DNA of 64,000 nt from Sphingobacteriaceae bacterium UBA2059 (GTDB lineage Bacteria; Bacteroidota; Bacteroidia; Sphingobacteriales; Sphingobacteriaceae). The notes under the pieces were generated by a model, which searched no databases, was not told the origin of the DNA, and worked only from the letters and a program-made list of their open reading frames with translations. Every line of letters starts with the position of its first letter. The first letter of the stretch is position 1. Position numbers and translations under genes: made by a program. Shown piece after piece: positions 12,524 through 20,953 of this stretch. The stretch is taken from assembly GCA_002332615.1 (NCBI GenBank), contig DDAL01000008.1, positions 261,989-325,988 of the forward strand. Direction: 5' to 3'.

Positions 12524-13297
12524 GTGAAGATAGCTACCTATAATGTAAACGGAGTGAACGGGCGCCTGCCGGTGCTGCTGCGCTGGCTTGACGAAAGTGC
12601 TCCCGACATTGTGTGCCTGCAGGAGTTAAAGGCGCCGCAGGAAAAGTTTCCGGAAGAGGCTCTGAGCAATGCCGGCTACAGCGCCCTGTGGCATGGCCAG
12701 AAAAGCTGGAACGGAGTAGCCATTCTAGCCCGCAACGGCACTGTTGAAGAGCTAAGACGAGGCTTGCCGGGCGATGAAGAAGACCTCCACAGTCGCTACC
12801 TGGAAGCCCGTGTAAATGGAATACACCTGGCCTGCCTGTACCTGCCCAACGGAAATCCGGCGCCGGGCCCTAAGTTTGATTATAAATTAAACTGGTTTAA
12901 GCGGCTGATAAGTCATGCCGACCGGCTATATACATCGGGTGATCCCGTGGTACTGGCTGGCGATTTCAATGTCATGCCCGAAGAGATAGATGTATATAAG
13001 CCCGAGCGGTGGACAGACGACGCCTTGTTTCGCCCCGAAACACGCGCCGCTTTCAGAGAGTTGCTTGGCCAGGGCTGGACAGACGCCATCCGAACGATCT
13101 ATCCCGATCAAACCATATATACCTTTTGGGATTACTTTCGCAACGCCTACCAGCGCAATGCCGGCTTGCGCATTGACCACTTCCTGCTAAGCGCAGCATT
13201 GCAAAGCCGCCTTATAAACGCAGGAGTAGACCGCCATGTACGCGGCTGGGAGAAAACCAGCGATCATGCCCCCGTATGGATAGAGTTGAGCTTATGA
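12524..13297 (+). CDS. xth: exodeoxyribonuclease III
   Basis: A 257-aa endonuclease/exonuclease/phosphatase fold. Diagnostic motifs in order: ATYNVNGV, CLQELKAP (metal-binding Glu), YLPNGN, AGDFNVMP, the RIDHFLLS motif and the catalytic SDHAPV at the C-terminus. It is the base-excision-repair AP endonuclease and 3'-phosphodiesterase, acting in the cytoplasm. Translation starts at a GTG; no in-frame ATG fits the conserved MKIATYNVNG start. It diverges from the Crp/Fnr gene. The 172-bp gap holds an 8-bp hairpin (GTGCTTAC/GTAAGCAC at 12435-12458) of unknown meaning. Confidence 0.94.
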   Translation: MKIATYNVNGVNGRLPVLLRWLDESAPDIVCLQELKAPQEKFPEEALSNAGYSALWHGQKSWNGVAILARNGTVEELRRGLPGDEEDLHSRYLEARVNGIHLACLYLPNGNPAPGPKFDYKLNWFKRLISHADRLYTSGDPVVLAGDFNVMPEEIDVYKPERWTDDALFRPETRAAFRELLGQGWTDAIRTIYPDQTIYTFWDYFRNAYQRNAGLRIDHFLLSAALQSRLINAGVDRHVRGWEKTSDHAPVWIELSL

Positions 13298-13406
13298 GGG
13301 CTTATAGCAATGCTTAGCTTAACAAACCAAAAAGCACAGATACTGAGGTACGCCGTTTAGCGCAGAATTGCGATATTTGTACAGTCGATCAAAGACCTGT
13401 ACAACC

Positions 13407-15068
13407 ATGTTAAGAAAAAGCTATCTCAGCAAGCTGATGTTCTTGCTGCCGGCCCTCGCCGGATTATATTTCCAGTCAAATGCCCAAACCGCCAAAACCC
13501 CGGCAACCTTGCAGCGCCCCAAGCTCGTTGTAGGGCTGGTGATCGATCAGATGCGCTGGGATTACCTCTACCGGTATTACGACCGGTATCAAAGCGGAGG
13601 TTTCAAACGCCTGCTCAACGAAGGCTTTTCATGCAATCAGGTATACATAACCCATCTGCCCGCCGAAACCGCCGTAGGGCACTCCACGCTATACACCGGC
13701 TCGGTTCCGGCTATACACGGCATAACCGGCAATAACTGGAAAGACGAAGTAACCGGCAAAAACTGGTACTGCACCGACGACAGCCTCGAACAAACCGTAG
13801 GAAGCAACTCCCGGGCCGGCAGGATGTCGCCCCGCAATCTTCTGGCATCGACCATAACCGACGAGCTTGCCCTGGCCACCAACTTCCGCTCGCGCATCGT
13901 AGGAGTATCTCTCAAAGACAGGGCATCCATTCTGCCGGCAGGCCATAAGCCTACCGCGGTCTTCTGGCTGGATAACGAGAGCGAAAACTTTATAAGCAGC
14001 ACTTATTACATGAAAGCGCTTCCGCAGTGGCTGCAAAACTTTAACAGGCAGCAGCACGGAAGAAAGATGATAAGCAAAGGCTGGAACACACTCTATCCCC
14101 TCAATACCTATCTGCAAAGCTCGCCCGACAACGTTGCCTGGGAAGAAACCTTTGCAGGCGAAAGCAAACCGACTTTTCCGCACGATATTAACACCTATTA
14201 TCAGTCTAATCCCGATATTATACGTAAGACTCCCTATGGAAACACCCTTACCCTGGAGCTCTCCAAAGCGGCCATAGAAGGCTATAACCTGGGTGCAGGC
14301 GCCGCTACCGACTTTCTGGCCATCAACTGCGCATCTACCGACTATGTAGGTCATATGTACGGCCCAAACTCAGTCGAAGTGGAAGACACCTATCTAAGGC
14401 TGGATAAAGACCTGGCCGACTTTTTTACCTATCTCGACAAAAAAATAGGAAGAGGCAATTATTCGCTCTTCCTCACTGCCGATCATGGCGGTGCGCATAA
14501 CATCTCCTTCCTTCAGTCGCACCATCTGGCGGGCGATTTCCTCAAAACAAAAAACATCCTTACAAACCTCAATGCGCATCTCGAACGCTCGTTTAAGCTC
14601 CATACAATGGTAACAGGCTCTAGCAGTACCTTTCTATCCTTTAATGTGGCGGCTATTAAAAAAGCAGGGCTTAATTACAATGAGGTGAAAGAAGAGGCCA
14701 TGGACTTCTTAAGGAAGCAGCCGGGCATACAGTTTACAGCCGATATGCAAAACCTGCACAAAACCTCCATCCCTAAAGATATCATGGAGAAACTGGTAAA
14801 CGCCTATAACTCAAAGCGCTGCGGCGATGTAGCCATTGTGCCCGAGCCCGGCTGGTTCAACGGTCGCGAAAAAGGTACAGGCCACTCCCTGTGGAATCCT
14901 TTTGACACCCACATACCTATGGTATTTATGGGCTGGGGCATAAAAAAAGGTCATTCAGAAAAAGCTCATTCCATGAACGATCTGGCTCCCACGCTGGCTG
15001 CATTATTAAAGATACAGGTGCCCAATGGCAGCGTAGGCAGGGTAATGGAAGAAGTACTGGTTCACTAA
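13407..15068 (+). CDS. pafA: PafA-type alkaline phosphatase, exported
   Basis: The ATG at 13407 gives a clean signal peptide ending QSNAQ; the longer frame starts at a TTG at 13368 and is less likely. The catalytic set of the PafA family is visible at the right spacing: metal ligand Asp47 (VIDQMR), nucleophile Thr88 (AETAVGHS), Asn109, and the Lys170-x-Arg172 pair in SLKDRASILPAGH, with further metal ligands in TADHGG and GTGHS. PafA enzymes are zinc phosphomonoesterases of the periplasm or cell surface that supply phosphate. The 3' end overlaps the opposing DoxX reading frame by 143 bp. Confidence 0.92.
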   Translation: MLRKSYLSKLMFLLPALAGLYFQSNAQTAKTPATLQRPKLVVGLVIDQMRWDYLYRYYDRYQSGGFKRLLNEGFSCNQVYITHLPAETAVGHSTLYTGSVPAIHGITGNNWKDEVTGKNWYCTDDSLEQTVGSNSRAGRMSPRNLLASTITDELALATNFRSRIVGVSLKDRASILPAGHKPTAVFWLDNESENFISSTYYMKALPQWLQNFNRQQHGRKMISKGWNTLYPLNTYLQSSPDNVAWEETFAGESKPTFPHDINTYYQSNPDIIRKTPYGNTLTLELSKAAIEGYNLGAGAATDFLAINCASTDYVGHMYGPNSVEVEDTYLRLDKDLADFFTYLDKKIGRGNYSLFLTADHGGAHNISFLQSHHLAGDFLKTKNILTNLNAHLERSFKLHTMVTGSSSTFLSFNVAAIKKAGLNYNEVKEEAMDFLRKQPGIQFTADMQNLHKTSIPKDIMEKLVNAYNSKRCGDVAIVPEPGWFNGREKGTGHSLWNPFDTHIPMVFMGWGIKKGHSEKAHSMNDLAPTLAALLKIQVPNGSVGRVMEEVLVH

Positions 15069-15444
15069 ATGGCGCGCCGGCTGGCCTTGTATATAAGAAA
15101 GCCCAGCCTATGAGCAGCAGCTGAAGGGGCAGGCGCAGGGCGGCTATCCAAAGCAGGGCATCCTGGCGGCTCCTGTAGTCGGCATACATTTGTACATTGG
15201 CCGGAAATACAGCCACAAGCAATACAATGATACCCCAGGCAGCCAGCTGCCTGGTTTTAGGAAATAAAAGAAGCAAAGCAAGTATGATTTCAATGAGTCC
15301 GCTCAAGGCTACCAGCTCCTTATGCCAGGCCAGCCAGCGGGGCATGATCTGCACATAAGGACCGGGGTTAATAAAGTGATTTATGCCCGCTGCGCCATAT
15401 AGCAGGGCCATGAGATATAAAGCAAGGTGCTTAAGTCTTTTCAT
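14926..15444 (-). CDS. DoxX/MauE-like integral membrane protein with an unusual C-terminal tail
   Basis: About 120 residues form four hydrophobic helices with the DoxX-type INHFINPGPYVQIMP and ALSGLIEIILALLLLFP segments. Beyond LLIGWAFLYTR the frame runs on ~50 residues with no membrane character, antisense to the pafA 3' end, before a stop at 14926. The tail is probably a result of stop-codon loss rather than a functional domain. Role unknown; DoxX relatives are small membrane subunits linked to thiol or quinone chemistry. Confidence 0.75.
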   Translation of the reverse strand: MKRLKHLALYLMALLYGAAGINHFINPGPYVQIMPRWLAWHKELVALSGLIEIILALLLLFPKTRQLAAWGIIVLLVAVFPANVQMYADYRSRQDALLWIAALRLPLQLLLIGWAFLYTRPAGAPFSEPVLLPLPCLRCHWAPVSLIMQPAWEPDRSWNELFLNDLFLCPSP

Positions 15445-15518
15445 AAAGCGGAAAGCGGGATGTACTCAGTTTAATGCCAGTCCCTTCATATTGTTTCACT
15501 ACCGGAGTGAATTTGTTT

Positions 15519-15526
15519 CAAACGTA
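15519..15526 (-). promoter_or_regulatory. -7 promoter box for the DoxX gene
   Basis: The minus strand reads TACGTTTG, a perfect TAnnTTTG match, 74 bp upstream of the ATG at 15444. Confidence 0.5.
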
Positions 15527-15598
15527 TCAACCTTAAATATATAGAAACCTGTGCGGACCTGCATACTTTGACGGAGTGCCGGCCGTTTAATTAAGAAG

Positions 15599-15964
15599 AT
15601 GAAAAAGCTTACCGTATTGTACGACGACTGGTGCCCTTTGTGCAGCCGGTTTGCACGTGCCGTAAAGCGTGCCGACTGGCTTAAGCTTGTTCGGCTACTG
15701 CCTTTGCGTGCCACAGCGCCCACCAGCCATCTCCGGGGCCTCGATAAGGAACTCGCTAGCCGTCAGCTTGCCACATTCAATGGCCGCTGGCATTATGGCT
15801 TTGCATCTATGCTGCTCATTGCGAAACGCCTGCCCCTGTTATGGCCCCTGTTGCCATTGGCTTTGATGCTTAAATACCTGGGCCTCGGGCAGTTCCTTTA
15901 CGTTAAGTTTGCTGCCGGCCGCAGCATGCTGTCCATCCACTGCCAAGGCGCCTGCAACTCCTAA
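15599..15964 (+). CDS. DCC-family thiol-disulfide oxidoreductase-like protein (DUF393)
   Basis: A 121-aa protein starting with YDDWCPLCSRF, the D-x-x-C-x-x-C motif that names the DCC family, followed by the usual hydrophobic middle (MLLIAKRLPLLWPLLPLALML). Family members are thought to have a thioredoxin-like fold; no firm reaction is known. It is divergent from the DoxX gene, a pairing often seen for DCC proteins, which suggests a shared membrane redox role (inference). Confidence 0.85.
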   Translation: MKKLTVLYDDWCPLCSRFARAVKRADWLKLVRLLPLRATAPTSHLRGLDKELASRQLATFNGRWHYGFASMLLIAKRLPLLWPLLPLALMLKYLGLGQFLYVKFAAGRSMLSIHCQGACNS

Positions 15965-16055
15965 CAGACTGCTGTTTTCTATCCATCTTGCTTACCGGGG
16001 CGCGCTGTCTGCCGGTGGCTATGCCAGGCAGCAGCGGCTTTCATTCTTAGTGCCG

Positions 16056-16487
16056 TCAAAGGTTGAGTCGAAGGTACCTCATCAGCTCGTTATAATACCT
16101 TGCATCGCGGGTAACACCCTGGTCGTCAACAAAATTGACCACATTGCCAACGCTTCCCATCCGAATCTTTTCTGTCAAATTAGCCTGAAAGTCGATACGT
16201 ACCCCCTTTTCCACGGTTCGTATCAGCAGGTTGTACTCTATAATGCTACCGTCTTTTTTAGATAGCCAGCGATTATCCGGAACAAGAGCTTTACACTGTA
16301 TAAATCCAGCCTCTTTATTGACCGATTGAACAAAATAATCGCTGTTGAGAAGCAGCCGGAGCGTGTTTTCAAATACCGTACGCTGATCTGACGAGAAAAT
16401 ATCAATAGAAAACTTGTTTTCCGTTTGCCCATATACGGTTCCGCTTGTCATGAGGAGCAGGAACAGGTAGAAGCGAAGGTGTTTCAT
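16056..16487 (-). CDS. small exported protein of unknown function
   Basis: A 143-aa protein with a clear signal peptide (MKHLRFYLFLLLMTSGTVYGQ). The mature ~122 residues show alternating beta-strand character (YFVQSVNKEAGFIQCKA, GVRIDFQANLTEK) and no motif I can name. Its start and coding quality are convincing because the signal peptide is intact and no gene opposes it. Confidence 0.65.
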   Translation of the reverse strand: MKHLRFYLFLLLMTSGTVYGQTENKFSIDIFSSDQRTVFENTLRLLLNSDYFVQSVNKEAGFIQCKALVPDNRWLSKKDGSIIEYNLLIRTVEKGVRIDFQANLTEKIRMGSVGNVVNFVDDQGVTRDARYYNELMRYLRLNL

Positions 16488-16658
16488 ATGTTTGCAGGAT
16501 AAGTACCTTTAAAGATAGTCGTTTTCTGGTAGCATAGCTTTGGAGATGTGAAGCTTTATAATGACACGAGTTAAAACAAGGTAAATAGGGCTAATGTATA
16601 ATATACCATGGAACGAGGACAAATTGATTTTTTATATCGACTTATAATATCAACGATG

Positions 16659-19187
16659 CTATTCGTAATGTTTTTTTCGTAACTCGTCAAAGCTATATGC
16701 AAAATCTTCGCCCATCATTCGCTGATAATTAGTTAAAAACAGTCGGTAAGTGCCTTTAGCCTTTTCCTCTTGTTTAATAGCCATCATAGCCTTAATTGAA
16801 AAAACAAGGGCTTCCTCGTTAATCGAATCTAGTTTGAAGAGTAGGTCTGCTATTTGTATTGTTTTAAGGTGTTGTTTCTTTTTATGGTAATTTTTAAGTT
16901 CCCTTAATAGAATTGGCGATAGTTTTGATTCCATATTATTTTTAATTGAATCGAACAGGACATGCTCTTCGCCAAATAAAAACTGACCTCTGCTAATAAT
17001 ATCCAGAAACCTTTGGTTATCGATTGTTAGGCCTTCTTCAATCAGTTTCACACACTCGTTGTAATCACAATAGTAAGTGTCGGAAAAAACTAAGCAAAAG
17101 TTTCCCTTATCGAAAATCACTTTAACTCCATCTAGTTCACTAAGAACTTTTCTTAAATTATTCAGTGTTACCCCTCTTAAGGTTTTTACCTTTTCCTGAG
17201 ATTTATCGGGCCACAGCGTATGGCTAAGTGACTTCGAGCTGATTCCACCGGTTTCCATATGTGAAAGCAATAAGCAGAATGTTTGCTTTAATCGTGAACT
17301 AAACAAATGGGTAATATTTCTTCCATTCCGGTCTAGAACGGTAAAATCACCGAAAAGGAAAATACTGTTTTTCTTCACACCTGAATGTGTAGAGTTTTTA
17401 AGTGTAGAAAGTGTTGTAGCATCAGGCTCCGTTGATAACCTTATTGTCCGTCGTAAGTAAACCCAAACTCCAAGTCCGATTGTCACTATAACAACACCAA
17501 TAAAAGCATAAATCACCTTATATGGATCTTTTCTTGGCATATATGAAAGCTCCGCTGTTGAGATTGGTGGAAAGTTGAGAACATACACGGAAAGTTTAGA
17601 TGAGATATCATCTGTTGATTCTTGGACAAGAGTAAGAAGCTGGTTAAGCTTTCTATCATAGAAAAGTTTAGCCCTGGTCGAGATCCGGTCTGAATAAATC
17701 GGAATTGAATCCCCTAAGATTTCATGATTACCGTTTTTTAAGTTGAAGCGATAGAGTCTTATATTGGAATTTGTAAGATGTTCAGGATAACCCATTATAT
17801 ACATAAAGTTTGAATCCGGAACTACAACACCCCGGGCGGGTACAATATTTGGCCCTTTCCATTCTACTTCCCATAGTTTTTCTATCTGGCTCTTGTTAAG
17901 ATTAAGTACATGAAGATCGTAAAAGTATTTTCTCCCTACAATATGCTTCCCGGCCTCGTTTCCCATACCTCCAAATAGAAAAGCTTGGGTATTGTCCGGT
18001 GATAATCCCGCCGAACTGAAATACCGCGGAATTAGCGCTTTACCTTGATAGCTACTCTCTAATCTCCATTTTGAGTTTTTAAAACTGTAAGACCGAAAAT
18101 CATTGCTGTAGGCCATGTTTCCATAGCCGCCAAAGATGGTAAAGTTATTTCTTTGAGGGTCGAAGAAATAACTGTGATGATTAAGTTCCAAATTTACCTG
18201 CTGATAGCTCTCAGTTCTCCATGTAAAACTGTTAAGATCCAGACTCGCAAATGTTGGACCATTATAAGGCGTTCTGTAATATGTCTCATATACATAAAGC
18301 CTGCTGTTTAAGTCGTTTATGAAACTATTCCCTAGAATAAGCTTTACAGGACATGGTCCAATGAACCGGGTTGATTTCGATTCTCCTGAGCGTAAATTAA
18401 AGATAGTAATTGAGTCGCGGTTAAAGTAATATACTTCGTTTCGACGCTCACTATAGTCCGCACCCGCTTCTGTACTTGAAAGATAGGTACGAAGATGTTT
18501 CCAGTGATAAGAATCGTTGATCAGCCATTTAGGATTAGTCACCCGTCCATATATTTTACCGTTTTCATCATGTACCAGTTTTCCTGCATGCTCCCTTAAG
18601 GGGAAAGCAATGGAATGTTTGTCGTTCCCGATCCTCAAATTCCTAATGGCCATCGGAGGTACATCGATAAGGTAATCGCTTTTACCAAAAAATATCAGGG
18701 GTGTATATCGATCGGGGAGCGTGACTCTATCAGTTATGACTTGCATGTTATTAACAGTAAGTACTATGCGGTCATTACACAAATCGAACTTGATGCTCAG
18801 CGGAAGCCAGTGCTTCTCATGCAACATTTCCTGCCCGATTTTTGCTGTAACAAGGCTCCTTTTTCCCTCTTCATTAAATCTGAACACTGCGTTTCCATTC
18901 TCCTCATCATAGTGGAGGTTGAAAATCTTACTTTGTTCTTTACTTTTTATACGAAGGATATAACCAACAGGACTCCTGCTTGGCTGCTCTAAATCAAATG
19001 AAATGTTGAAATCATTATCGAAGCTTTCAGTATTAAAATAAAAGAGTTCGAGGGAACTTCTTTCCTCAATCGGCTGATGTCCACCGGTAAATTGTAGACC
19101 TTGAGCCGATAATGTAACTTGAATGAAACAAAGCATCCAGATTAAGCTGACTCGTGTCCCGAAATTTGCCAAATTGATTCGCACCAT
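16659..19187 (-). CDS. membrane-anchored one-component regulator: sensor ectodomain, Kelch-like propeller, TM helix, SARP-type wHTH-BTAD
   Basis: An 842-aa protein. Residues 1-29 are a signal peptide. About 30-210 resembles a LamG-like jelly roll (DFNISFDLEQP, LIFFGKSDYL). About 240-540 contains Kelch-like propeller blades (FTIFGGYGNMAYSNDF, AFLFGGMGNEAGK). A single TM helix lies at about 558-576. The cytoplasmic end has a winged helix (607-707: FGDFTVLDRNG, LSHTLWPD, RGVTLNNLRKVLSEL) and a helical bacterial-transcriptional-activator domain (708-842), as in SARP regulators. The sensor is N-terminal and DNA binding C-terminal, the reverse of CadC/ToxR. It faces the polysaccharide locus at 19454-29281 across a palindrome-rich gap, so it is the likely regulator of that locus. 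Confidence 0.85.
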   Translation of the reverse strand: MVRINLANFGTRVSLIWMLCFIQVTLSAQGLQFTGGHQPIEERSSLELFYFNTESFDNDFNISFDLEQPSRSPVGYILRIKSKEQSKIFNLHYDEENGNAVFRFNEEGKRSLVTAKIGQEMLHEKHWLPLSIKFDLCNDRIVLTVNNMQVITDRVTLPDRYTPLIFFGKSDYLIDVPPMAIRNLRIGNDKHSIAFPLREHAGKLVHDENGKIYGRVTNPKWLINDSYHWKHLRTYLSSTEAGADYSERRNEVYYFNRDSITIFNLRSGESKSTRFIGPCPVKLILGNSFINDLNSRLYVYETYYRTPYNGPTFASLDLNSFTWRTESYQQVNLELNHHSYFFDPQRNNFTIFGGYGNMAYSNDFRSYSFKNSKWRLESSYQGKALIPRYFSSAGLSPDNTQAFLFGGMGNEAGKHIVGRKYFYDLHVLNLNKSQIEKLWEVEWKGPNIVPARGVVVPDSNFMYIMGYPEHLTNSNIRLYRFNLKNGNHEILGDSIPIYSDRISTRAKLFYDRKLNQLLTLVQESTDDISSKLSVYVLNFPPISTAELSYMPRKDPYKVIYAFIGVVIVTIGLGVWVYLRRTIRLSTEPDATTLSTLKNSTHSGVKKNSIFLFGDFTVLDRNGRNITHLFSSRLKQTFCLLLSHMETGGISSKSLSHTLWPDKSQEKVKTLRGVTLNNLRKVLSELDGVKVIFDKGNFCLVFSDTYYCDYNECVKLIEEGLTIDNQRFLDIISRGQFLFGEEHVLFDSIKNNMESKLSPILLRELKNYHKKKQHLKTIQIADLLFKLDSINEEALVFSIKAMMAIKQEEKAKGTYRLFLTNYQRMMGEDFAYSFDELRKKHYE

Positions 19188-19193
19188 GCCGTG

Positions 19194-19238
19194 CTAACTT
19201 TATGTAGGTTCAATAAATATTATTCCATTTAAAGTTAG
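19194..19238. repeat. 9-bp inverted repeat in the regulator leader
   Basis: CTAACTTTA (19194-19202) and TAAAGTTAG (19230-19238) are perfect inverted copies 27 bp apart, just before the start of the SARP-like regulator. They could be an autoregulatory site; the length allows chance. Confidence 0.35.
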
Positions 19239-19258
19239 TTAAAATAAAATTAGGCAAA

Positions 19259-19291
19259 AAACTCGGTTATTTTTTGAGATTTTCCGAGTTT
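19259..19291. repeat. 8-bp inverted repeat AAACTCGG/CCGAGTTT
   Basis: Perfect arms at 19259-19266 and 19284-19291 with a 17-bp spacer, in the middle of the divergent regulator/GH76 intergenic region. Candidate operator half-sites. Confidence 0.4.
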
Positions 19292-19329
19292 AGCCGTCTT
19301 TAAGATGGCGAGTCAGGTGGCGACTGTAA

Positions 19330-19386
19330 GGGTTAATCATTTTCTTTTGGGTTAAAAGACGTTTTTAACCCAAAAGCGAACCCAAA
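19330..19386. promoter_or_regulatory. candidate operator cluster for the polysaccharide locus
   Basis: A perfect 14-bp inverted repeat, CTTTTGGGTTAAAA (19344-19357) and TTTTAACCCAAAAG (19363-19376), has a 5-bp spacer. An extra GGGTTAA stands upstream (19330-19336) and AACCCAAA recurs downstream (19379-19386), 12 bp after the same octamer inside the right arm. A near-consensus -7 box, TACAATTG, follows at 19392-19399, so the cluster sits where an activator of the GH76-SusCD operon would bind. No T-run follows, so a terminator is unlikely. Confidence 0.6.
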
Positions 19387-19453
19387 TCAACTACAATTGA
19401 AGAATATAGTCTGATACCAAAAGCAATCAAATTGCTGGATAAATGAACCTCAA

Positions 19454-20935
19454 ATGATTAACCGAATATTAATATCGAATGTTATTATTTTGTCTACCTT
19501 AATGACTGTTTTTTTAAATGTAAGCTGCACTACGAAAACAGAATCTGAATCAGGGAAAGAATATGTGACGTTAGATAAGTATGCCTTGGCTAAGCGAAAT
19601 TTAGAACGTTCTATGATATTGCTTGACTCGTCAGTTTCAAACTATTTCGTAGGTCAGGAAATGGCTATGAGGCGATTTTATAACCCATTTACGAAAAAGC
19701 TGTCCGGAGAGCTCGGAAGTGTCTGGATGTATAGCAGTGCAATTGAGGCAGTCAATGCTATCCTCCATAGTTTACAGGTGGCAAGGGAGCATGGACATTC
19801 CGATTTGTATGATAAAAATTTCTCACGTTATACAGCTTTGCTCTCAAAACTATACGATAATGCGGATTATTATTTGGGAACGTATGAGCTTACTTCTTAT
19901 ACTCAAACCAAAACCTGGACGGTATACGCTGTAGATCGAGTCAATGTAAAAGGAAAAGCTAATGTGAGCGGAATTTTAAATGTTTATGATGATCAAATAT
20001 GGCTTATTCGTGAGTTGTTGGAATCATACCGGATCACCGGACAGCGAAACTACCTCACCAAAGCAGAATATCTGACTGATTATGTATTGGACGGTTGGGA
20101 TACAACTTTGGATGATCAGGGAAACGAACATGGTGGGATTACCTGGGGACCGGGTTATGTAACGAAGCATTCCTGCAGCAACGGTCCGTTAATCAGTCCC
20201 TTAGTTTGGTTACACAAGATATATAAGTCAAGTAACGAACAGATAGAACACCGTTTTATCGATCCGAAAGATAAGCAGACCAGAAAGTCTATTATGCGTG
20301 CTAAGGGAGTTCATTACCTGGACTACGCAAAAAAACTATACAACTGGCAAAAAAGTAATTTGCTGAATGCTCAGGGCGTGTACACGGATATGATGGGGGG
20401 ATGCGGGTCTTGTCAAATTGCTTATGAAACGTTTGACGGTGTACGGTACCGCAATAATACGCCCCTAACGGAGGCTGTTGGTGAAGCATATACTTATAAC
20501 AGTGGTACAATGCTATCCGGCGCGGTTGATCTGTACCGCGCAACTGGAGATCATCAATATTTACGGGATGGAAAAGAATTGTCAGAAAAAAGCTTTAGTG
20601 TCTTTGCCAAATTAGACTCAACCCTGCCAGAGCACTACAGATACAATATTGGTGGGTTTCGAAACTGGTTCAATGGCGTGCTGCTTAGAGGTTATTTAAA
20701 TATTCAACGGGAGCATCCTGCCGTAAATGCTTATATAGAGAGTTTTCAAAAAAACCTTGACTACGGCTTCAGCCAATTCAATCATCAAGGATTTCTACCA
20801 ACTGACTTACTTAGGGGTTGGAGAGAGGATAAAACTGGAAAAGGGTTGGAGGGAATGTTCCAATTCTCCTTTGCTGCAGAATATGCAGGTCTGGCAAGAT
20901 TCAACTACGAAAACAATAAACACAATCAACAATAA
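19454..20935 (+). CDS. GH76-family alpha-1,6-mannanase-like lipoprotein
   Basis: A 493-aa protein with a lipoprotein-like signal ending LNVSC. The (alpha/alpha)6 barrel carries the GH76 double-aspartate catalytic site in VYDDQIW (Asp179-Asp180) and the motifs TWGPGYVTKHSCSNGPL, MGGCGSCQIAYETF and TYNSGTMLSGAVDLYRATGD. GH76 enzymes cut alpha-1,6-mannan backbones of yeast or bacterial lipomannan; other activities occur in the family. It is the first gene of the SusCD operon and is 18 bp ahead of susC. A surface lipoprotein in this place usually makes the first cut in the polymer. Confidence 0.85.
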   Translation: MINRILISNVIILSTLMTVFLNVSCTTKTESESGKEYVTLDKYALAKRNLERSMILLDSSVSNYFVGQEMAMRRFYNPFTKKLSGELGSVWMYSSAIEAVNAILHSLQVAREHGHSDLYDKNFSRYTALLSKLYDNADYYLGTYELTSYTQTKTWTVYAVDRVNVKGKANVSGILNVYDDQIWLIRELLESYRITGQRNYLTKAEYLTDYVLDGWDTTLDDQGNEHGGITWGPGYVTKHSCSNGPLISPLVWLHKIYKSSNEQIEHRFIDPKDKQTRKSIMRAKGVHYLDYAKKLYNWQKSNLLNAQGVYTDMMGGCGSCQIAYETFDGVRYRNNTPLTEAVGEAYTYNSGTMLSGAVDLYRATGDHQYLRDGKELSEKSFSVFAKLDSTLPEHYRYNIGGFRNWFNGVLLRGYLNIQREHPAVNAYIESFQKNLDYGFSQFNHQGFLPTDLLRGWREDKTGKGLEGMFQFSFAAEYAGLARFNYENNKHNQQ

Positions 20936-20953
20936 AACCTTAACCGTTAAAAT

